NCBI GenBank assembly: GCA_021234155.1
Contig: JAJEKV010000057.1
Coordinates: forward strand, 8,896,108 to 8,960,107
Length of the DNA stretch: 64,000 nucleotides
DNA from: Isoetes taiwanensis
Taxonomy: Eukaryota > Streptophyta > Lycopodiopsida > Isoetales > Isoetaceae
Direction of reading: 5' to 3'
This document shows, in pieces, positions 1 to 11,975 of the stretch (positions are counted from its first letter, which is position 1; every line of letters starts with the position of its first letter). Under the pieces are notes generated by a model. The model saw only the letters and a program-made list of their open reading frames with translations, was not told the DNA's origin and ran no database searches. Both the position numbers and the translations under genes were made by a program.

Positions 1-320
1 AAAACCAAGGTAAACAACCATTGCCATCTTTAAAGTGACGTTGAAAACCATGTTATAAACCATTGTCAATTTAATAAACTAGGCTACGCTAAAAAACCAA
101 CATGAATGACCACCACGATGCTAGAAACAATGTAAAAAACTAATAATGGTTCTAATAAACCATGCTATAACATAAAAATCAACATGCATAACCATGTACT
201 AGTTATGAAAACCACTATGTTATGTGGTTTTTATTAAGAATAAAATGTTTTAGCATAAAAAACCATATCCATAGTGGTTTTTCAGTGGTTTATTATAGTG
301 GTTAAATTTTTGGGTGCCTT
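1..320. repeat. AT-rich DNA with recurring AAACCA / TGGTTT words
   Basis: No reading frame of note. The word AAAACCA or AACCATG recurs many times up to about 220, and the complementary forms GTGGTTTTT and AGTGGTTT recur from 225 to 310. Short motifs in direct and then inverted orientation look like the subterminal repeats of a DNA transposon, but no terminus or target duplication is visible because the window starts here. Function unknown. Confidence 0.35.
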
Positions 321-325
321 GTGAA

Positions 326-545
326 GGGTGGGAGAAAGAAGAGAAGGGGAAAGAGAAGAAAAAAGAAATTAGGGGAAGAAAGAGAAGAATGGAAGAAATA
401 AGAGAATGAAATGGAAGAAGATAGAAGAATGGAAGAATGGAAGAGTGAAATAAGGGAAGAATCGAAGAAAGAAATGAGGAAAGAAGGAAAAAGAAGAAGA
501 ATGAAGAAACAAGAAGAAGAAAAAGAAATAGAAAAAAAAATTTGA
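326..545. repeat. Purine-rich GAAGAA tract
   Basis: About 220 bases made almost only of A and G, built from GAAGAA, GGAAGAA and AAGAGAA words. This is low-complexity, microsatellite-like DNA with no conserved frame. Confidence 0.7.
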
Positions 546-724
546 AATCTACACTAAATCATTCAATCCAAAAAACCATTCAATCCAAAAACCATGATCT
601 ACTAACCTTAAAAAGAGTGCTTGCAAGTCGTTCAAGGTCGTAGCGCCAAAGATCGCCCAAAATAGTCGATAGAAGGAAGCCTAGGAATGGTCGGGAAAAA
701 GGCGGCCAGCGGGGGTGTAAAAAA

Positions 725-855
725 ACCTGCGTCGCATGCGGCGTCGCATGCGACGTAATTTTGAAATCGATATACGATTTCAAAATCATATATCTGATTT
801 AACGTCGCATGCGGCGTGTCCATGACGTATTTTGTTATAGCGACGTCTAACACTT
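725..855. repeat. ACGTCGCATGCG-rich patch with a 12-bp-arm hairpin
   Basis: The CpG-rich word CGTCGCATGCG occurs three times here in an otherwise AT-rich stretch. In its centre, 758-786 is a perfect inverted repeat: ATTTTGAAATCG, a 5-base loop, then CGATTTCAAAAT. The same CpG-rich vocabulary returns at 6695-6960, so the two patches bracket the first tandem array. They could be the ends of one large element, but no clear terminal repeat was traced. Confidence 0.5.
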
Positions 856-983
856 TTTAATTTTTTTGGCGCCTTTTTTTCATCTGATGGTCATGAAAGT
901 TTGTCCTTATGCTAATTTGGACATTCCCGAGTCATATATGCGCATTCCGGATTTAACCAATCTTCTATTGCTACTACTTACGA

Positions 984-3900
984 ATGTTTGAGCACAGGGG
1001 TGGCATGTTTGAGCTGGGGTGGCGGTTTGATAAGTTCTCCGGACGGATGTTGGATTTTTGGCCCTTATCGAGCGAGGGGCCCTTGAGCGAAGGATTCAAT
1101 GGTGGGATAGGGGAACCGAGATCCAGAGTGTGGTCTTTTAGCGTCACGGCCCGTGCCGCCGCCGGGGAAAGGCTACCTTTGGGAAACGTTTTGGGGCTCG
1201 CCTCTTGGGGTTCGGACTCTCCCCTCTAATGAGGCGGCCTTGCAAGGTCCTGGCCTTGTTTGACTTGGGCAAGTGTGCCGGCTTCGGCTGCCCAACAACG
1301 AGGCTGCGGGACCGTTCTAATGCAAACACTTTGATCTAAACCTTGTCAGGAAATTTTGAAAAACTGGCCCTGTATGTTGGCGATGACTTAGGAAGCCTGT
1401 GACAAAAAATCAGAATTTAATTCCGTACTATGCATTAATTACGAATTTATGAATGTCTTGCCTCTTGCAAAAAGGCGCCCTTTACTTCTAAGCGCCTGGC
1501 GGGAGAGTACGGATCAAACTCCATTCCGTCGGTTCCCCTTGCTTGGCGTTCTCAAGCGCATCTTATCGGCCAACTCCCAAGTGCAAAAGACCAAAACTTC
1601 GGTACCCAAAGCGCCAAACCACTGCTAGAACACGGCAACTCATAGGGTTTACGTTTGGAGGCTCTATCCTTGTCGGATTCGACTAGGACCTTCTTGGCGT
1701 GTCTTGGCGTAGAGGATGGTGTTGGCCTTGAGCACGGACCCTAAAAACCACGGAGGCGGCTTGCCCCAAAAAGTCCTCTCCAGAAGGCCACGGGCGACGG
1801 ACGGGCAACTTCCCTCTCGGGAATCGTGATTCGGCTCGCCAATGGACTCGGAATGTCGACATTGTCACGGTGACCAAGTTTCGTGGCGAGAAGACCACCC
1901 CCCTTCTCGAGGCGTCAAACTATCTCATGTCAACCGGGGTTCACTTATAGTAAGGGGGTATGCCGTAATGCGTGCATAGGGTGATCAAAAACACCCCGTA
2001 TCACGATTTCTTGAAAGGAAAATTAGACCCCTTCAGGTACAAAGTTTACCCCAAGTAGTGGCAAAAACCCCCTACCTCTTACATTATCGTATGGAAATGG
2101 GTCGAAAAAACCCCCTACAAGTCACTTTCGGGCACATTGTATGGCACTTACGGTGAATCCCCTTGTGTCCAACACACTACTCGTAGTCAATTGGCCTAGG
2201 AGGTGGCTATCGAATCTTGCAGCGTACGTAGGGCGTAAGTGTTTCTTTCTTTTGCAAATTTTGTGAAACTTGGTCTCTAGGGTAATTTCGGCCTCACGGA
2301 CGATGTGGCGAAATCAAATCGCCATTCAGACCCTCGCAATGTCGAGCGACAAAACACTTTGGTTTCTACGGTCGACAGCGGGGGCCAGCGGTGTGATAAG
2401 TTTCTCCGGACGGATGTTGGATTTTTGGACCTTATCGAGGAGGCGGGGCCCTTGAGCGAAGGATTCAGCGGTCGGATAGGGGGCGAGATCCGGGAGTGTG
2501 GTCTTTAGCGTCACGGCCCGGTGTTTGCCGAGGAAAGGCGCCTCGGGGAAACTTTTGGGGCTCGCCTCTTGGGGTTGGACTCTCCCCTCTAATGAGACGG
2601 CCTTGCAAGGTCCGGCCTTGTTTGACTTAGGCAAGTGTGCCGGCTCGGCTGCCCAACAACAGCTGCGGGGACCGTTCTAATGCAAACACTTTGATCTAAA
2701 CCTTGTCCAGGAAATTTTGGCGGGCTTGTATGTTGGCGATGACTTAGGAAGCCTTCTTGACAAAAATCAGAATTTAATTCCGTACTATGCATTAATTACG
2801 AATTTATGAATGTCTTGCTCTTGCAAAGGCGCCCCTTTACTTCTAAGCGCCACAACGGGAGGATGCAGATCAAACTCCATTCCGTCAGTTCCCCTTTGCA
2901 GCGTTCTCAAGCTGCATCTTATCGGCCAAGTCCCAAGTGCAAAGGACCAAAACTTCGGCATCCAAAGCGCAAACCACGCTAGAACACGGCAGCTCATAGG
3001 GTTTACGTTTGGAGGCTCTATCCTGTCGATTCGACTAGGACCTTGCGCCGTGTCTTGGCGTAGAGGGGGTGTTGGCCGAACCACGGACCCTAAAACCACA
3101 CAGGCGACTTGCCCCAAAGTCCTCCTTGAAGGCCACAGCGGACGGACGGGCAACTTCCCCTCTCGGAATCGTGATTCGGCTCTCGCCAATGGACTCGGAG
3201 CGTTGACATTGCCACAGGGACCAAGTTTCATGGCCAAAAGACCACCCCTTCTCGAGGTAGCATCAAACTATCTCATGTCCAACACTTTCGTAGTCAATTG
3301 GCCTAGGTGGGTACGTCGAATCTTTTAGCGTGGGGCGTAAGTGTTTCTTTCTTTTGCAAAGCCGGCCAGGTGCAACTTGGTCTCTAGGGTAATTCGGCCT
3401 CGGACGATGTGGCGAAGTCGAATCGCCATTCCGGGGAGCCTCGCAATGTCCGAACGACAAAACACTTTGGTTTCTACGATTCGACCCGACCGGGGCGCTT
3501 AGCGGTTTGATAAGTTCTCACGGGCCGGATGTTGGATTTTTGGACCTTATCGAGGCGGGGCCCTTGAGCGAAGGATTCAGCGGTCGGATAGGGAGGCGAG
3601 ATCAGGAGTGTGGTCTTTAGCGTCACGGCCCCGTGTGGCTGCCGCCGGGAAAGGGCTGCCTCGAAACTTTTTTGGGGCTCGCCTCACGGGGTTGGGACTC
3701 TCCCCTCTAATGAGGTGGCCTTGCAAGGTCCTGGCCTTGTTTGACTTGGGCAAGTGTGCGGCTCGGCTGCCCAACAACAGGCTGCGGGACCGTTCTAATG
3801 CAAACACTTTGATCTAAGTCTTGTCCAGAAATTTTGAAAACCGGCTTGTATGTTGGCGATGACTTAGGAAGCTTCTGCGACAAAAAATCAGAATTTAATT

Positions 3901-6680
3901 CCGTACTATGTATTAATTACGAATTTATGAATGTCTTGCTCTTTTGCAAAAGGCGCCTTTACTTCTAAGCGCCACAACGGGAGATCTGGATCCAAACTCC
4001 ATTCCGTCCGGTTCCCCTTGCTTCGCATTCTCAATTTGCATCTTATCGGCCAAGTCCCAAGTGCAAAAACCAAAACTTCGACACCCAAAGCGCAAAACCC
4101 GCTAGAACACGGCAACTCATAGGGTTTACGTTTGAGGCTCTATCCTTGTCGAGATTCGACTAGGACCTTGCGGCGATGTCTTGGCGTAGAGGGGTGGTGT
4201 TGGCCGAGCACGGACCCTAAAACCACCGGAGGCGGCTTGCCCCCAAAGTCCTCTCCAGAAGGCCCGGCGGCGGACATGCAACTTCCCTCTCGGGAATCGT
4301 GATTCGGCTCGCCAATGGACTCGGAATGTCGACATTGTCACGGGGACCAAGTTTCGTGGCGGAAGACCACCTCTTCTCGAGGAAGCGTCAAACTATCTCA
4401 TGTCCAACACACTTTCGTAGTCAATTGGCCTAGGAGGTGGGCGTCCGAATCTTTTGCAGCGTGGGGCGTAAGTGTTTCTTTCTTTTTGCAAAACTGGCCC
4501 AGGTGCAACTTGGTCTCTAGGGTAATTTGGCCTCCGGACGATGTGGCGAAGTCGAATCGCCATTCCGGAACCTCGCAATGTCCGAGCGACAAAACACTTT
4601 GGTTTCTACAAGGTCGACCCTTGAGCGGCTTGGCGGTTTGATAAGTTCTCCGGACGGATGTTGGATTTTGTTGGACCTTATCGAGCGGGGCCCTTGAGCG
4701 AAGGATTCAGCGGTCGGATAGAGGCCGAGATCGGGAGTGTGGTCTTTAGCGTCACGGCCCCGTGGTGCCCGGGAAAGGCTACCTCGGGAAACTTGTTGGG
4801 GGCTCGCCTCTTGGGGTTGAGACTCTCCCCTCTAATGAGGCGGCCTTGCAAGGTCACGGCCTTGTTTGACTTGGGCAAGTGTGCCATTTCGGCTGCCCAA
4901 CAACGGGCTGCCGGACCGTTCTAATACAAACACTTTGATCTAAACCTTGTGGGATATTTTGGCCTTTGTATGTTGGCGATGACTTAGGAAGCTTCTTGAC
5001 AAAAAATCGAATTTAATTCCGTACTATGCATTAATTACGAATTTATGAATGTCTTGCTCTTGCAAAAGGCGCCCTTTACTTCTAAGCGCCACAACGGGAG
5101 GAGTACAGATCCAAACTCCATTCCGTCGGTTCCCCTTGCTTGGCGTTCTCAAGCTGCATCTTATCGGCCAAGTCCCAAGTGCAAAGGACCAAAACTTCGG
5201 CATCCAAAATGCAAACCACTGCTAGAACACGGCAACTCATAGGGTTTACGTTTGGAGGCTCTATCATGTCGATTCGACTAGGACCTTGCGCCGTGTCTTG
5301 GCGTAGAGGGGGGTGTTGACGCCTTGAACACGGACCCTAAAACCACACAGGCGGCTTGCCCCAAAAGTCCTCGCCGAAGGTCTGGCGACGGACGGGCAAC
5401 TTCCCCTCTCGAGAATCGTGATTCGGCTCGCCAATGGACTCGGAGCGTTGACATTGCCACAGGGACCAAGTTTCATGGCCAAAAGACCACCCCTTCTCGA
5501 GGTGGCGTCAAATTATCTCATGTCCAACACACTCGTAGTCAATTGGCCTAGGAGGTGGTCACGTAGAATCTTTTTGCCAGCGTGGGGCGTAAAGTGTTTC
5601 TTTCTTTTGCAAAACTGACCGTGCAACTTGGTCTCTAGGGTAATTCGGCCTCCGGACGATGTGGAGTAGTCGAATCGCCATTAGAACCCCTCGCAATGTC
5701 CGAGCGACAAAACACTTTGGTTTCTACGGTCGACCCGCCGGGGGCGCCAGCGGTTTGATAAGTTCTCCGCAGAGCCGGATGTTGGATTTTTTGGACCTTA
5801 TCGAGGCGGGGCCCTTGAGCGAAGGATTCAGCGGTGGGATAGGGGAAGAGAGATCCGGGAGTGTGGTCTTTAGCGTCTGACCCCTCCGTGCTTGCCCGGG
5901 GAAAGGCGCCTCGGGAAACTTTTTTGTGGCTCGCCTCTTGGGGTTCGGACTCTCCCCTCTAATGAGGCGGCCTTGCAAGGTCCTGGCCTTGTTTGACTTG
6001 GGCAAGTGTGCCGGCTCATTTTGCCCAACAACAGTTTGCCGGACCCGTACTAATGCAAACACTTTGATCTAAACCTTGTCCGGAAATTTTGAAAACTGGC
6101 ATGTACGTTGGCGATGACTTAGGAAGCATCCGACAAAAATCAGAATTTAATTCCTTACTATGCATTAATTACGAATTTATGAATATCTTACTCTTGCCCA
6201 ACAACAGTACGCCTAGACCGTTCAATGCTACCTATTTGATCAGAACTTTATCAGGAAATTCTAAAAATTTGCACGTATCTTTGGGGATGACCTAGGAAGC
6301 CAACCGACAAAAAATCAGAATTTAATTCCATACCATGCATTAATTACGAATTTATGAAGCATGAATGCAAAAGAACGCATAACTAAAAAATTACGCATCG
6401 AAAAAAAGGTGGAATTTTGACAAGCGATTGCAGCGTGCGGTGCAAACATGAGAAAAACATTTCACTAGGATATGCGGTGTTGGTGCGATGAAATAGCTCG
6501 AGTCTTCGGAGCTCACATGCGCCACAAAAGTTCTCTTACGAAGGCCATGGCAATGGACAAGCAATTTCCCCTCTCCAAAACCATGATTTGGCTCTTCCAA
6601 TGGATTCAGAATATCGACATTACCCTGGGGACCAACTTTCGTGGCCAGAAGACCACCCTTATTCTCCAAAAAGAACAAAG
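984..6680. repeat. Tandem array, ~1.13 kb unit, five copies plus a diverged partial
   Basis: The landmark GTTGGCGATGACTTAGGAAGC recurs near 1378, 2723, 3851, 4973 and 6108, giving a period of about 1.12-1.14 kb. The first interval is longer (about 1.34 kb) because it holds a 235-bp insertion. Other landmarks repeat with the same spacing, such as GGGGCCCTTGAGCGAAGGATT and CTCATGTCCAACAC. The final copy, about 6360-6680, is diverged: its segment around 6535-6665 still aligns with 3124-3250 but is less GC-rich. Open frames occur in every copy, but none keeps the same length or protein, so no gene is called. It is satellite-like or an amplified piece of a larger element. Copies differ by many small indels. 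Confidence 0.9.
1931..2165. mobile_element. 235-bp MITE with 3-bp target duplication (TGT)
   Basis: In three other copies of the array the site reads CTCATGTCCAACAC (about 3275, 4397 and 5519). In this copy 235 bp are inserted after CTCATGT, and TGT (1928-1930) is repeated at 2166-2168. The ends are imperfect inverted repeats: the left begins CAACCGGGGTTCAC and the right, read on the opposite strand, begins CAAGGGGATTCAC. Inside are several short repeats of AAAACCCCCTAC type. A 3-bp duplication with a terminus starting CA fits a CACTA-like or other 3-bp-TSD DNA transposon. The superfamily is inference; the insertion itself is directly visible. Confidence 0.8.
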
Positions 6681-6694
6681 TACACTAGACGTCC

Positions 6695-6960
6695 GGCGGG
6701 CGTCCAGCGGCGATCCGCGTCGCCGCGGCGCGTCACGTCGCCGCCAGCGGCGTCACGTCGCACAAAAGTGACGCACGCGATGCGACGTGGTCGTAGACGT
6801 GGCGCACCTGGCGTGACAGATCTGCCACGTCACGGTGTCAGACGTCGCACCACACGTCGCATGCGACGTGTCTGCGACGTGACGTCGCATTGACGTCGCA
6901 TGGTGACGTTATTTGCGACGTCACGTCGCACAGATGTCGCAAGCCCACGTCGCTAAATGT
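6695..6960. repeat. ACGTCG-rich CpG patch
   Basis: Dense repetition of ACGTCGC, GCGACGTG and CGTCGCATGCGACGT words over about 260 bp, many palindromic. It resembles the patch at 725-855 and marks the right edge of the first tandem array. No gene. It might be subterminal repeats of a large DNA element. Confidence 0.55.
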
Positions 6961-6969
6961 CCATTCTCT

Positions 6970-9900
6970 TGTTGTGGATCATGCTTTGTGCATGACATCT
7001 TCACTGGCTAACTCAGAATATGGAGATGTTGAACAGGTTAGATTTCAAGCTTGTTGTTGATGCTTCTCTTGGAACTGTAAGCCGAATGTCTATATTGAGG
7101 TCATTTGGAATAGTTCCATGTTCGTTTATGTTTGTTTAGCAGAAAAGATGTTCTTGGCTGCATTTGCATGTTAATTTAAAGAAAATTGTGTACATATACC
7201 ACATAGGAAGGATGTTTCTGGTTGCATTGGCTTTGATGCAAAAGAAATTCGTGTAGATATACCATTTGTGGCTTTTCAAAAAGATCAGGCTATGTTTTGT
7301 GAAATGATAAGTCCAACGTCCAATATCTTAGCCTCATTCTATGTTAATGGGAACTTTATGCTACATCTCAAAATGGTCAGGCTATATTTTGCAAAAGCAT
7401 ACGTCCAACGTTCAACATCTTAGCCTCAGAGCTTAGTTCACAAATATATTCCAATAGAATTGCAAATGTTTCCTTGCTTTTGTCTATAGATGATCAAGTA
7501 TGTATAGGCATATCGAAGCTCTGCCACAATATGAAGCTGAGAACATTGTTTTCTATATACAATGCCTATGCAAAGATATGTTGTTTGATGTGTTACATGT
7601 ATCCTTCATATTGTATTCTCCAGCATTTACTGTTTAGGCATAGCTTCTTTTTCTAAAGCTTTATCATGAGTTTAAGCATTGCTAAAGCTTGGTGGTGTAC
7701 AAGTTGGAGCCCTGCCTCATCAGAGTTGTTCTCCAACTCCAAATCCTCTTAGGATCCTGCCATGGAATGCACAGTAAATGGATCATTCTTTAGCAGCCAT
7801 GGTAGGTGCTCAAGAAGCACATTTTCACACATGCTATATTCATGACGGATCACTAGAAACCGTAATCTTCAACAAATTGGTCAACAAATTGGTCAAGAAA
7901 GGCTTTGTATTTGGGATGATTCAAGTAGTTGTTTGACTCTCTTCCTCATAAGTCCATGTTTCTAGATTTAACCAGTTTATTTTGTTGGAATCCTTCAATT
8001 ATGCCATTTGGTTATCTAGGTCAATAGCATTTTTACTATGGCTTCAATAATGTATTGTTGTTGCGGAGCATTGTTGAAATCTCAGAGCTAAAATCCCGCT
8101 TATGATCTATGCAATCTTTATCTACCAGAATTCCTTTATAATTTTGCATCTACTCATGGAATTTGTGATTGGGCTGCTACAAAAGAGGGACAAACCATTT
8201 GCACATGCCTAGAGCAAGATATTTTATATGATCTATTCATGTCTCTCCTTTTTATATGAAAACCGTAATTGCCAAGTTATCAAACCCTGGTTTGTGTTGC
8301 ATTTGTGTCTGCTTTTTGTTCTCTTTGTGATGTATGTCATGTTGCAGATTCTACTAGAAATCTAGACACGGAAACAAATTCTTTAAAATGCGTTGTGGCA
8401 TAGGATCATGCTTTGTGCATGACATCTTCCGGCTAGCTTCGAGTATGGAGAAGTTGAAGGTTAGATTTCAAGCTTGTTGTTGATGCTTCTCTTGGGCCGT
8501 AAGCCAAATGTCTATATTGAGGTCATTTGGAATAGTTCCATGTTCGATTTATGTTTGTTTAGCGAGAAAAGATGTTCTTGGCTGCATTTGCATGTTAATT
8601 TAAAGAAAATTGTGTATATATACAACATAGGAAGGATGTTTTCGGTTGCATTGGCTTTTGATGCAAAAGAAATTCGTGTAGATATACCATTTGTGGCTTT
8701 TAGGAGCTTTCTGTCTTCTACGGAGACTCGCTTTTCAAAAAGATCAGGCTATGTTTTGTGAAATGATAAGTCCAACGTCCAATATCTTAGCCTCATTCTA
8801 TGTTAATGGGAACTTTATGCTACATCTCAAAATGGTTAGGCTATATTTTGCAAAAGCATACGTCCAACGTTCAACATCTTAGCCTCGGAGCTTAGTTCAC
8901 AAATATATTCCAATAGACTTGCAAATGTTTCTTTGCTTTTGTCTATAGATGATCAAGTGATGATAGGCTCATTATATTATTTTGATGTATAGGCATATCA
9001 AAGCTCTGCCCCAATATGAAGTTGAGAACATTGTTTTCTATATACAATGCCTATGCAAAGATATGTTGTTTGATGTGTTCCATGTATCCTTCATATTGTA
9101 TTCTCCAGCATTTACTGTTTAGGCATAGCTTCTTTTTCTAAAGCTTTATCATGAGTTTAAGCATTGCTAAAGCTTGGTGGTGTACAAGTTGGAGCCCTGC
9201 CTCATCAGAGTTGTTCTCCAACTCCAAATCCTCTTAGGATCCTGCCATGGAATGCACAGTAAATGGATCATTCTTTAGCAACCATGGTAGGTGCTCAAGA
9301 AGCACATTTTCACACATGCTATATTCATGACGGATCACTAGAAACCGTAATCTTCAACAAATTGGTCAAGAAAGGCTTTGTATTTGGGATGATTCAAGTA
9401 GTTGTTTGACTCTCTTCCTCATAAGTCCATGTTTCTAGATTTAACCAGTTTATTTTGGTGGAATCCTTCAATTATGCCATTTGGTTATCTAGGTCAATAG
9501 CATTTTTACTATGGCTTCAATAATGTATTGTTGTTATTTGAGCATTGTTGAAATCTCAGAGCTAAAATCCCGCTTATGATCTATGCATCTTTATCTACCA
9601 GAATTCCTTTATAATTTTGCATCTACTCATGGAATTTGTGATTGGGCTGCTACAAAAGAGGGACAAACCATTTGCACATGCCTAGAGCAAGATATTTTAT
9701 ATGATCTATTCATGTCTCTCCTTTTTATATGAAAACCGTAATTGCCAAGTTATCAAACCCTGGTTTGTGTTGCATTTGTGTCTGCTTTTTGTTCTCTTTG
9801 TGATGTATGTCATGTTGCAGATTCTACTAGAAATCTAGACACGGAAACAAATTCTTTTCCGTACGTTGTGGCATAGGATCATGCTTTGTGCATGACATCT

Positions 9901-11975
9901 TCACTGGCTAGCTCAGAGTATGGAGAAGTTGAACAGGTTAGATTTCAAGCTTGTTGTTGATGCTTCTCTTGGAACTGTAAGCCGAATGTCTATATTGAGG
10001 TCATTTGGAATAGTTCCATGTTCGTTTATGTTTGTTTAGCAGAAAAGATGTTCTTGGCTGCATTTGCATGTTAATTTAAAGAAAATTGTGTACATATACA
10101 ACATAGGAAGGATGTTTCTGGTTGCATTGGCACCTGATGCAAAGAAATTCGTGTAGATATACCATTTGTGGCTTTTCAAAAAGATCAGGCTATGTTTTGT
10201 GAAATGATAAGTCCAACGTCCAATATCTTAGCCTCATTCTATGTTAATGGGAACTTTATGCTACATCTCAAAATGGTTAGGCTATATTTTGCAAAAGCAT
10301 ACGTCCAACGTTCAACATCTTAGCCTCGGAGCTTAGTTCACAAATATATTCCAATAGACTTGCAAATGTTTCTTTGCTTTTGTCTATAGATGATCAAGTG
10401 ATGATAGGCTCATTATATTATTTTGATGTATAGGCATATCAAAGCTCTGCCCCAATATGAAGTTGAGAACATTGTTTTCTATATACAATGCCTATGCAAA
10501 GATATGTTGTTTGATGTGTTCCATGTATCCTTCATATTGTATTCTCCAGCATTTACTGTTTAGGCATAGCTTCTTTTTCTAAAGCTTTATCATGAGTTTA
10601 AGCATTGCTAAAGCTTGGTGGTGTACAAGTTGGAGCCCTGCCTCATCAGAGTTGTTCTCCAACTCCAAATCCTCTTAGGATCCTGCCATGGAATGCACAA
10701 TAAATGGATCATTCTTTAGCAGCCATGGTAGGTGCTCAAGAAGCACATTTTCACACATGCTATATTCATGACGGATCACTAGAAACCGTAATCTTCAACA
10801 AATTGGTCAAGAAAGGCTTTGTATTTGGGATGATTCAAGTAGTTGTTTGACTCTCTTCCTCATAAGTCCATGTTTCTAGATTTAACCAGTTTATTTTGGT
10901 GGAATCCTTCAATTATGCCATTTGGTTATCTAGGTCAATAGCATTTTTACTATGGCTTCAATAATGTATTGTTGTTGCGGAGCATTGTTGAAATCTCAGA
11001 GCTAAAATCCCGCTTATGATCTATGCATCTTTATCTACCAGAATTCCTTTATAATTTTGCATCTACTCATGGAATTTGTGATTGGGCTGCTACAAAAGAG
11101 GGACAAACCATTTGCACATGCCTAGAGCAAGATATTTTATATGATCTATTCATGTCTCTCCTTTTTATATGAAAACAGTAATTGCCAAGTTATCAAACCC
11201 CGGTTTTGTGTTGCATTTGTAATGCGCTTTTTGTTCTCTTTGTGATGTATGTCATGTTGCAGATTCTACTGGAAGTCTAGACACGGAAACAAATTCTTTT
11301 CCGTACGTTGTGGCATAGGATCATGCTTTGTGCATGACATCTTCACTGGCTAGCTCAGAGTATGGAGAAGTTGAACAGGTTAGATTTCAAGCTTGTTGTT
11401 GATGCTTCTCTTGGAACTGTAAGCCGAATGTCTATATTGAGGTCATTTGGAATAGTTCCATGTTCGTTTATGTTTGTTTAGCAGAAAAGATGTTCTTGGC
11501 TGCATTTGCATGTTAATTTAAAGAAAATTGTGTACATATACAACATAGGAAGGATGTTTCGGTTGCATTGCTTTTGATGCAAAGAAATTCGTGTAGATAT
11601 ACCATTTGTGGCTTTTAGGAGCTTTCTGTCTTCTACGGAGACTCGCTTTTCAAAAAGATCAGGCTATGTTTTGTGAAATGACAAGTCCAACGTCCAATAT
11701 CTTAGCCTCATTCTATGTTAATGGGAACTTTATGCTACATCTCAAAATGGTCAGGCTATATTTTGCAAAAGCATACGTCCAACGTTCAACATCTTAGCCT
11801 CAGAGCTTAGTTCACAAATATATTCCAATAGACTTGCAAATGTTTCCTTGCTTTTGTATGGGTCCCATGACCTATTGGTCTCCGTGGACGTTAAAAAAAC
11901 TATTCTATTCTATTCTATTCTTTATCTACCAGAATTCCTTTATAATTTTGCATCTACTCATGGAATTCGTGATTT
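6970..11975. repeat. Tandem array, ~1.44 kb unit, three full copies plus a broken fourth
   Basis: The landmark GGATCATGCTTTGTGCATGA occurs near 6976, 8403, 9877 and 11318, giving periods of about 1428, 1474 and 1441 bp. Copies are nearly identical over most of their length. Copies two and four carry about 30 extra bases (GGAGCTTTCTGTCTTCTACG and more) that copies one and three lack. The fourth copy is interrupted at 11857, where a short LINE 3' end takes the place of roughly 630-650 bp, and the unit then resumes to about 11975. Short open frames recur with the repeat, but none has a recognisable product. The unit is unlike the 1.13 kb array to its left. Confidence 0.92.
11857..11920 (+). mobile_element. 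LINE 3' end, heavily 5'-truncated, ATTCT tail
   Basis: The segment runs TATGGGTCCCATGACC, then GTCTCCGTGGACGTTAAA, and ends in four TATTC units (11901-11920). The same block, followed by the same kind of tail, occurs on the minus strand at 27484-27650 and 51326-51399. A variant with a TTCC tail is at 13526 and 52691. A shared 3' end, different 5' truncation points and a microsatellite tail are hallmarks of non-LTR retrotransposition. It sits inside the fourth copy of the 1.44 kb repeat. Confidence 0.75.

Noticed and set aside
2810-3328. 172-aa open frame inside the 1.13 kb array
   Set aside because: The same region in the other copies has shifted or shorter frames; the protein is not conserved between repeats, so it is chance.
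6970-11975. CRISPR-like or rRNA spacer array
   Set aside because: Units are ~1.44 kb, with no short repeat-spacer structure and no rRNA genes.
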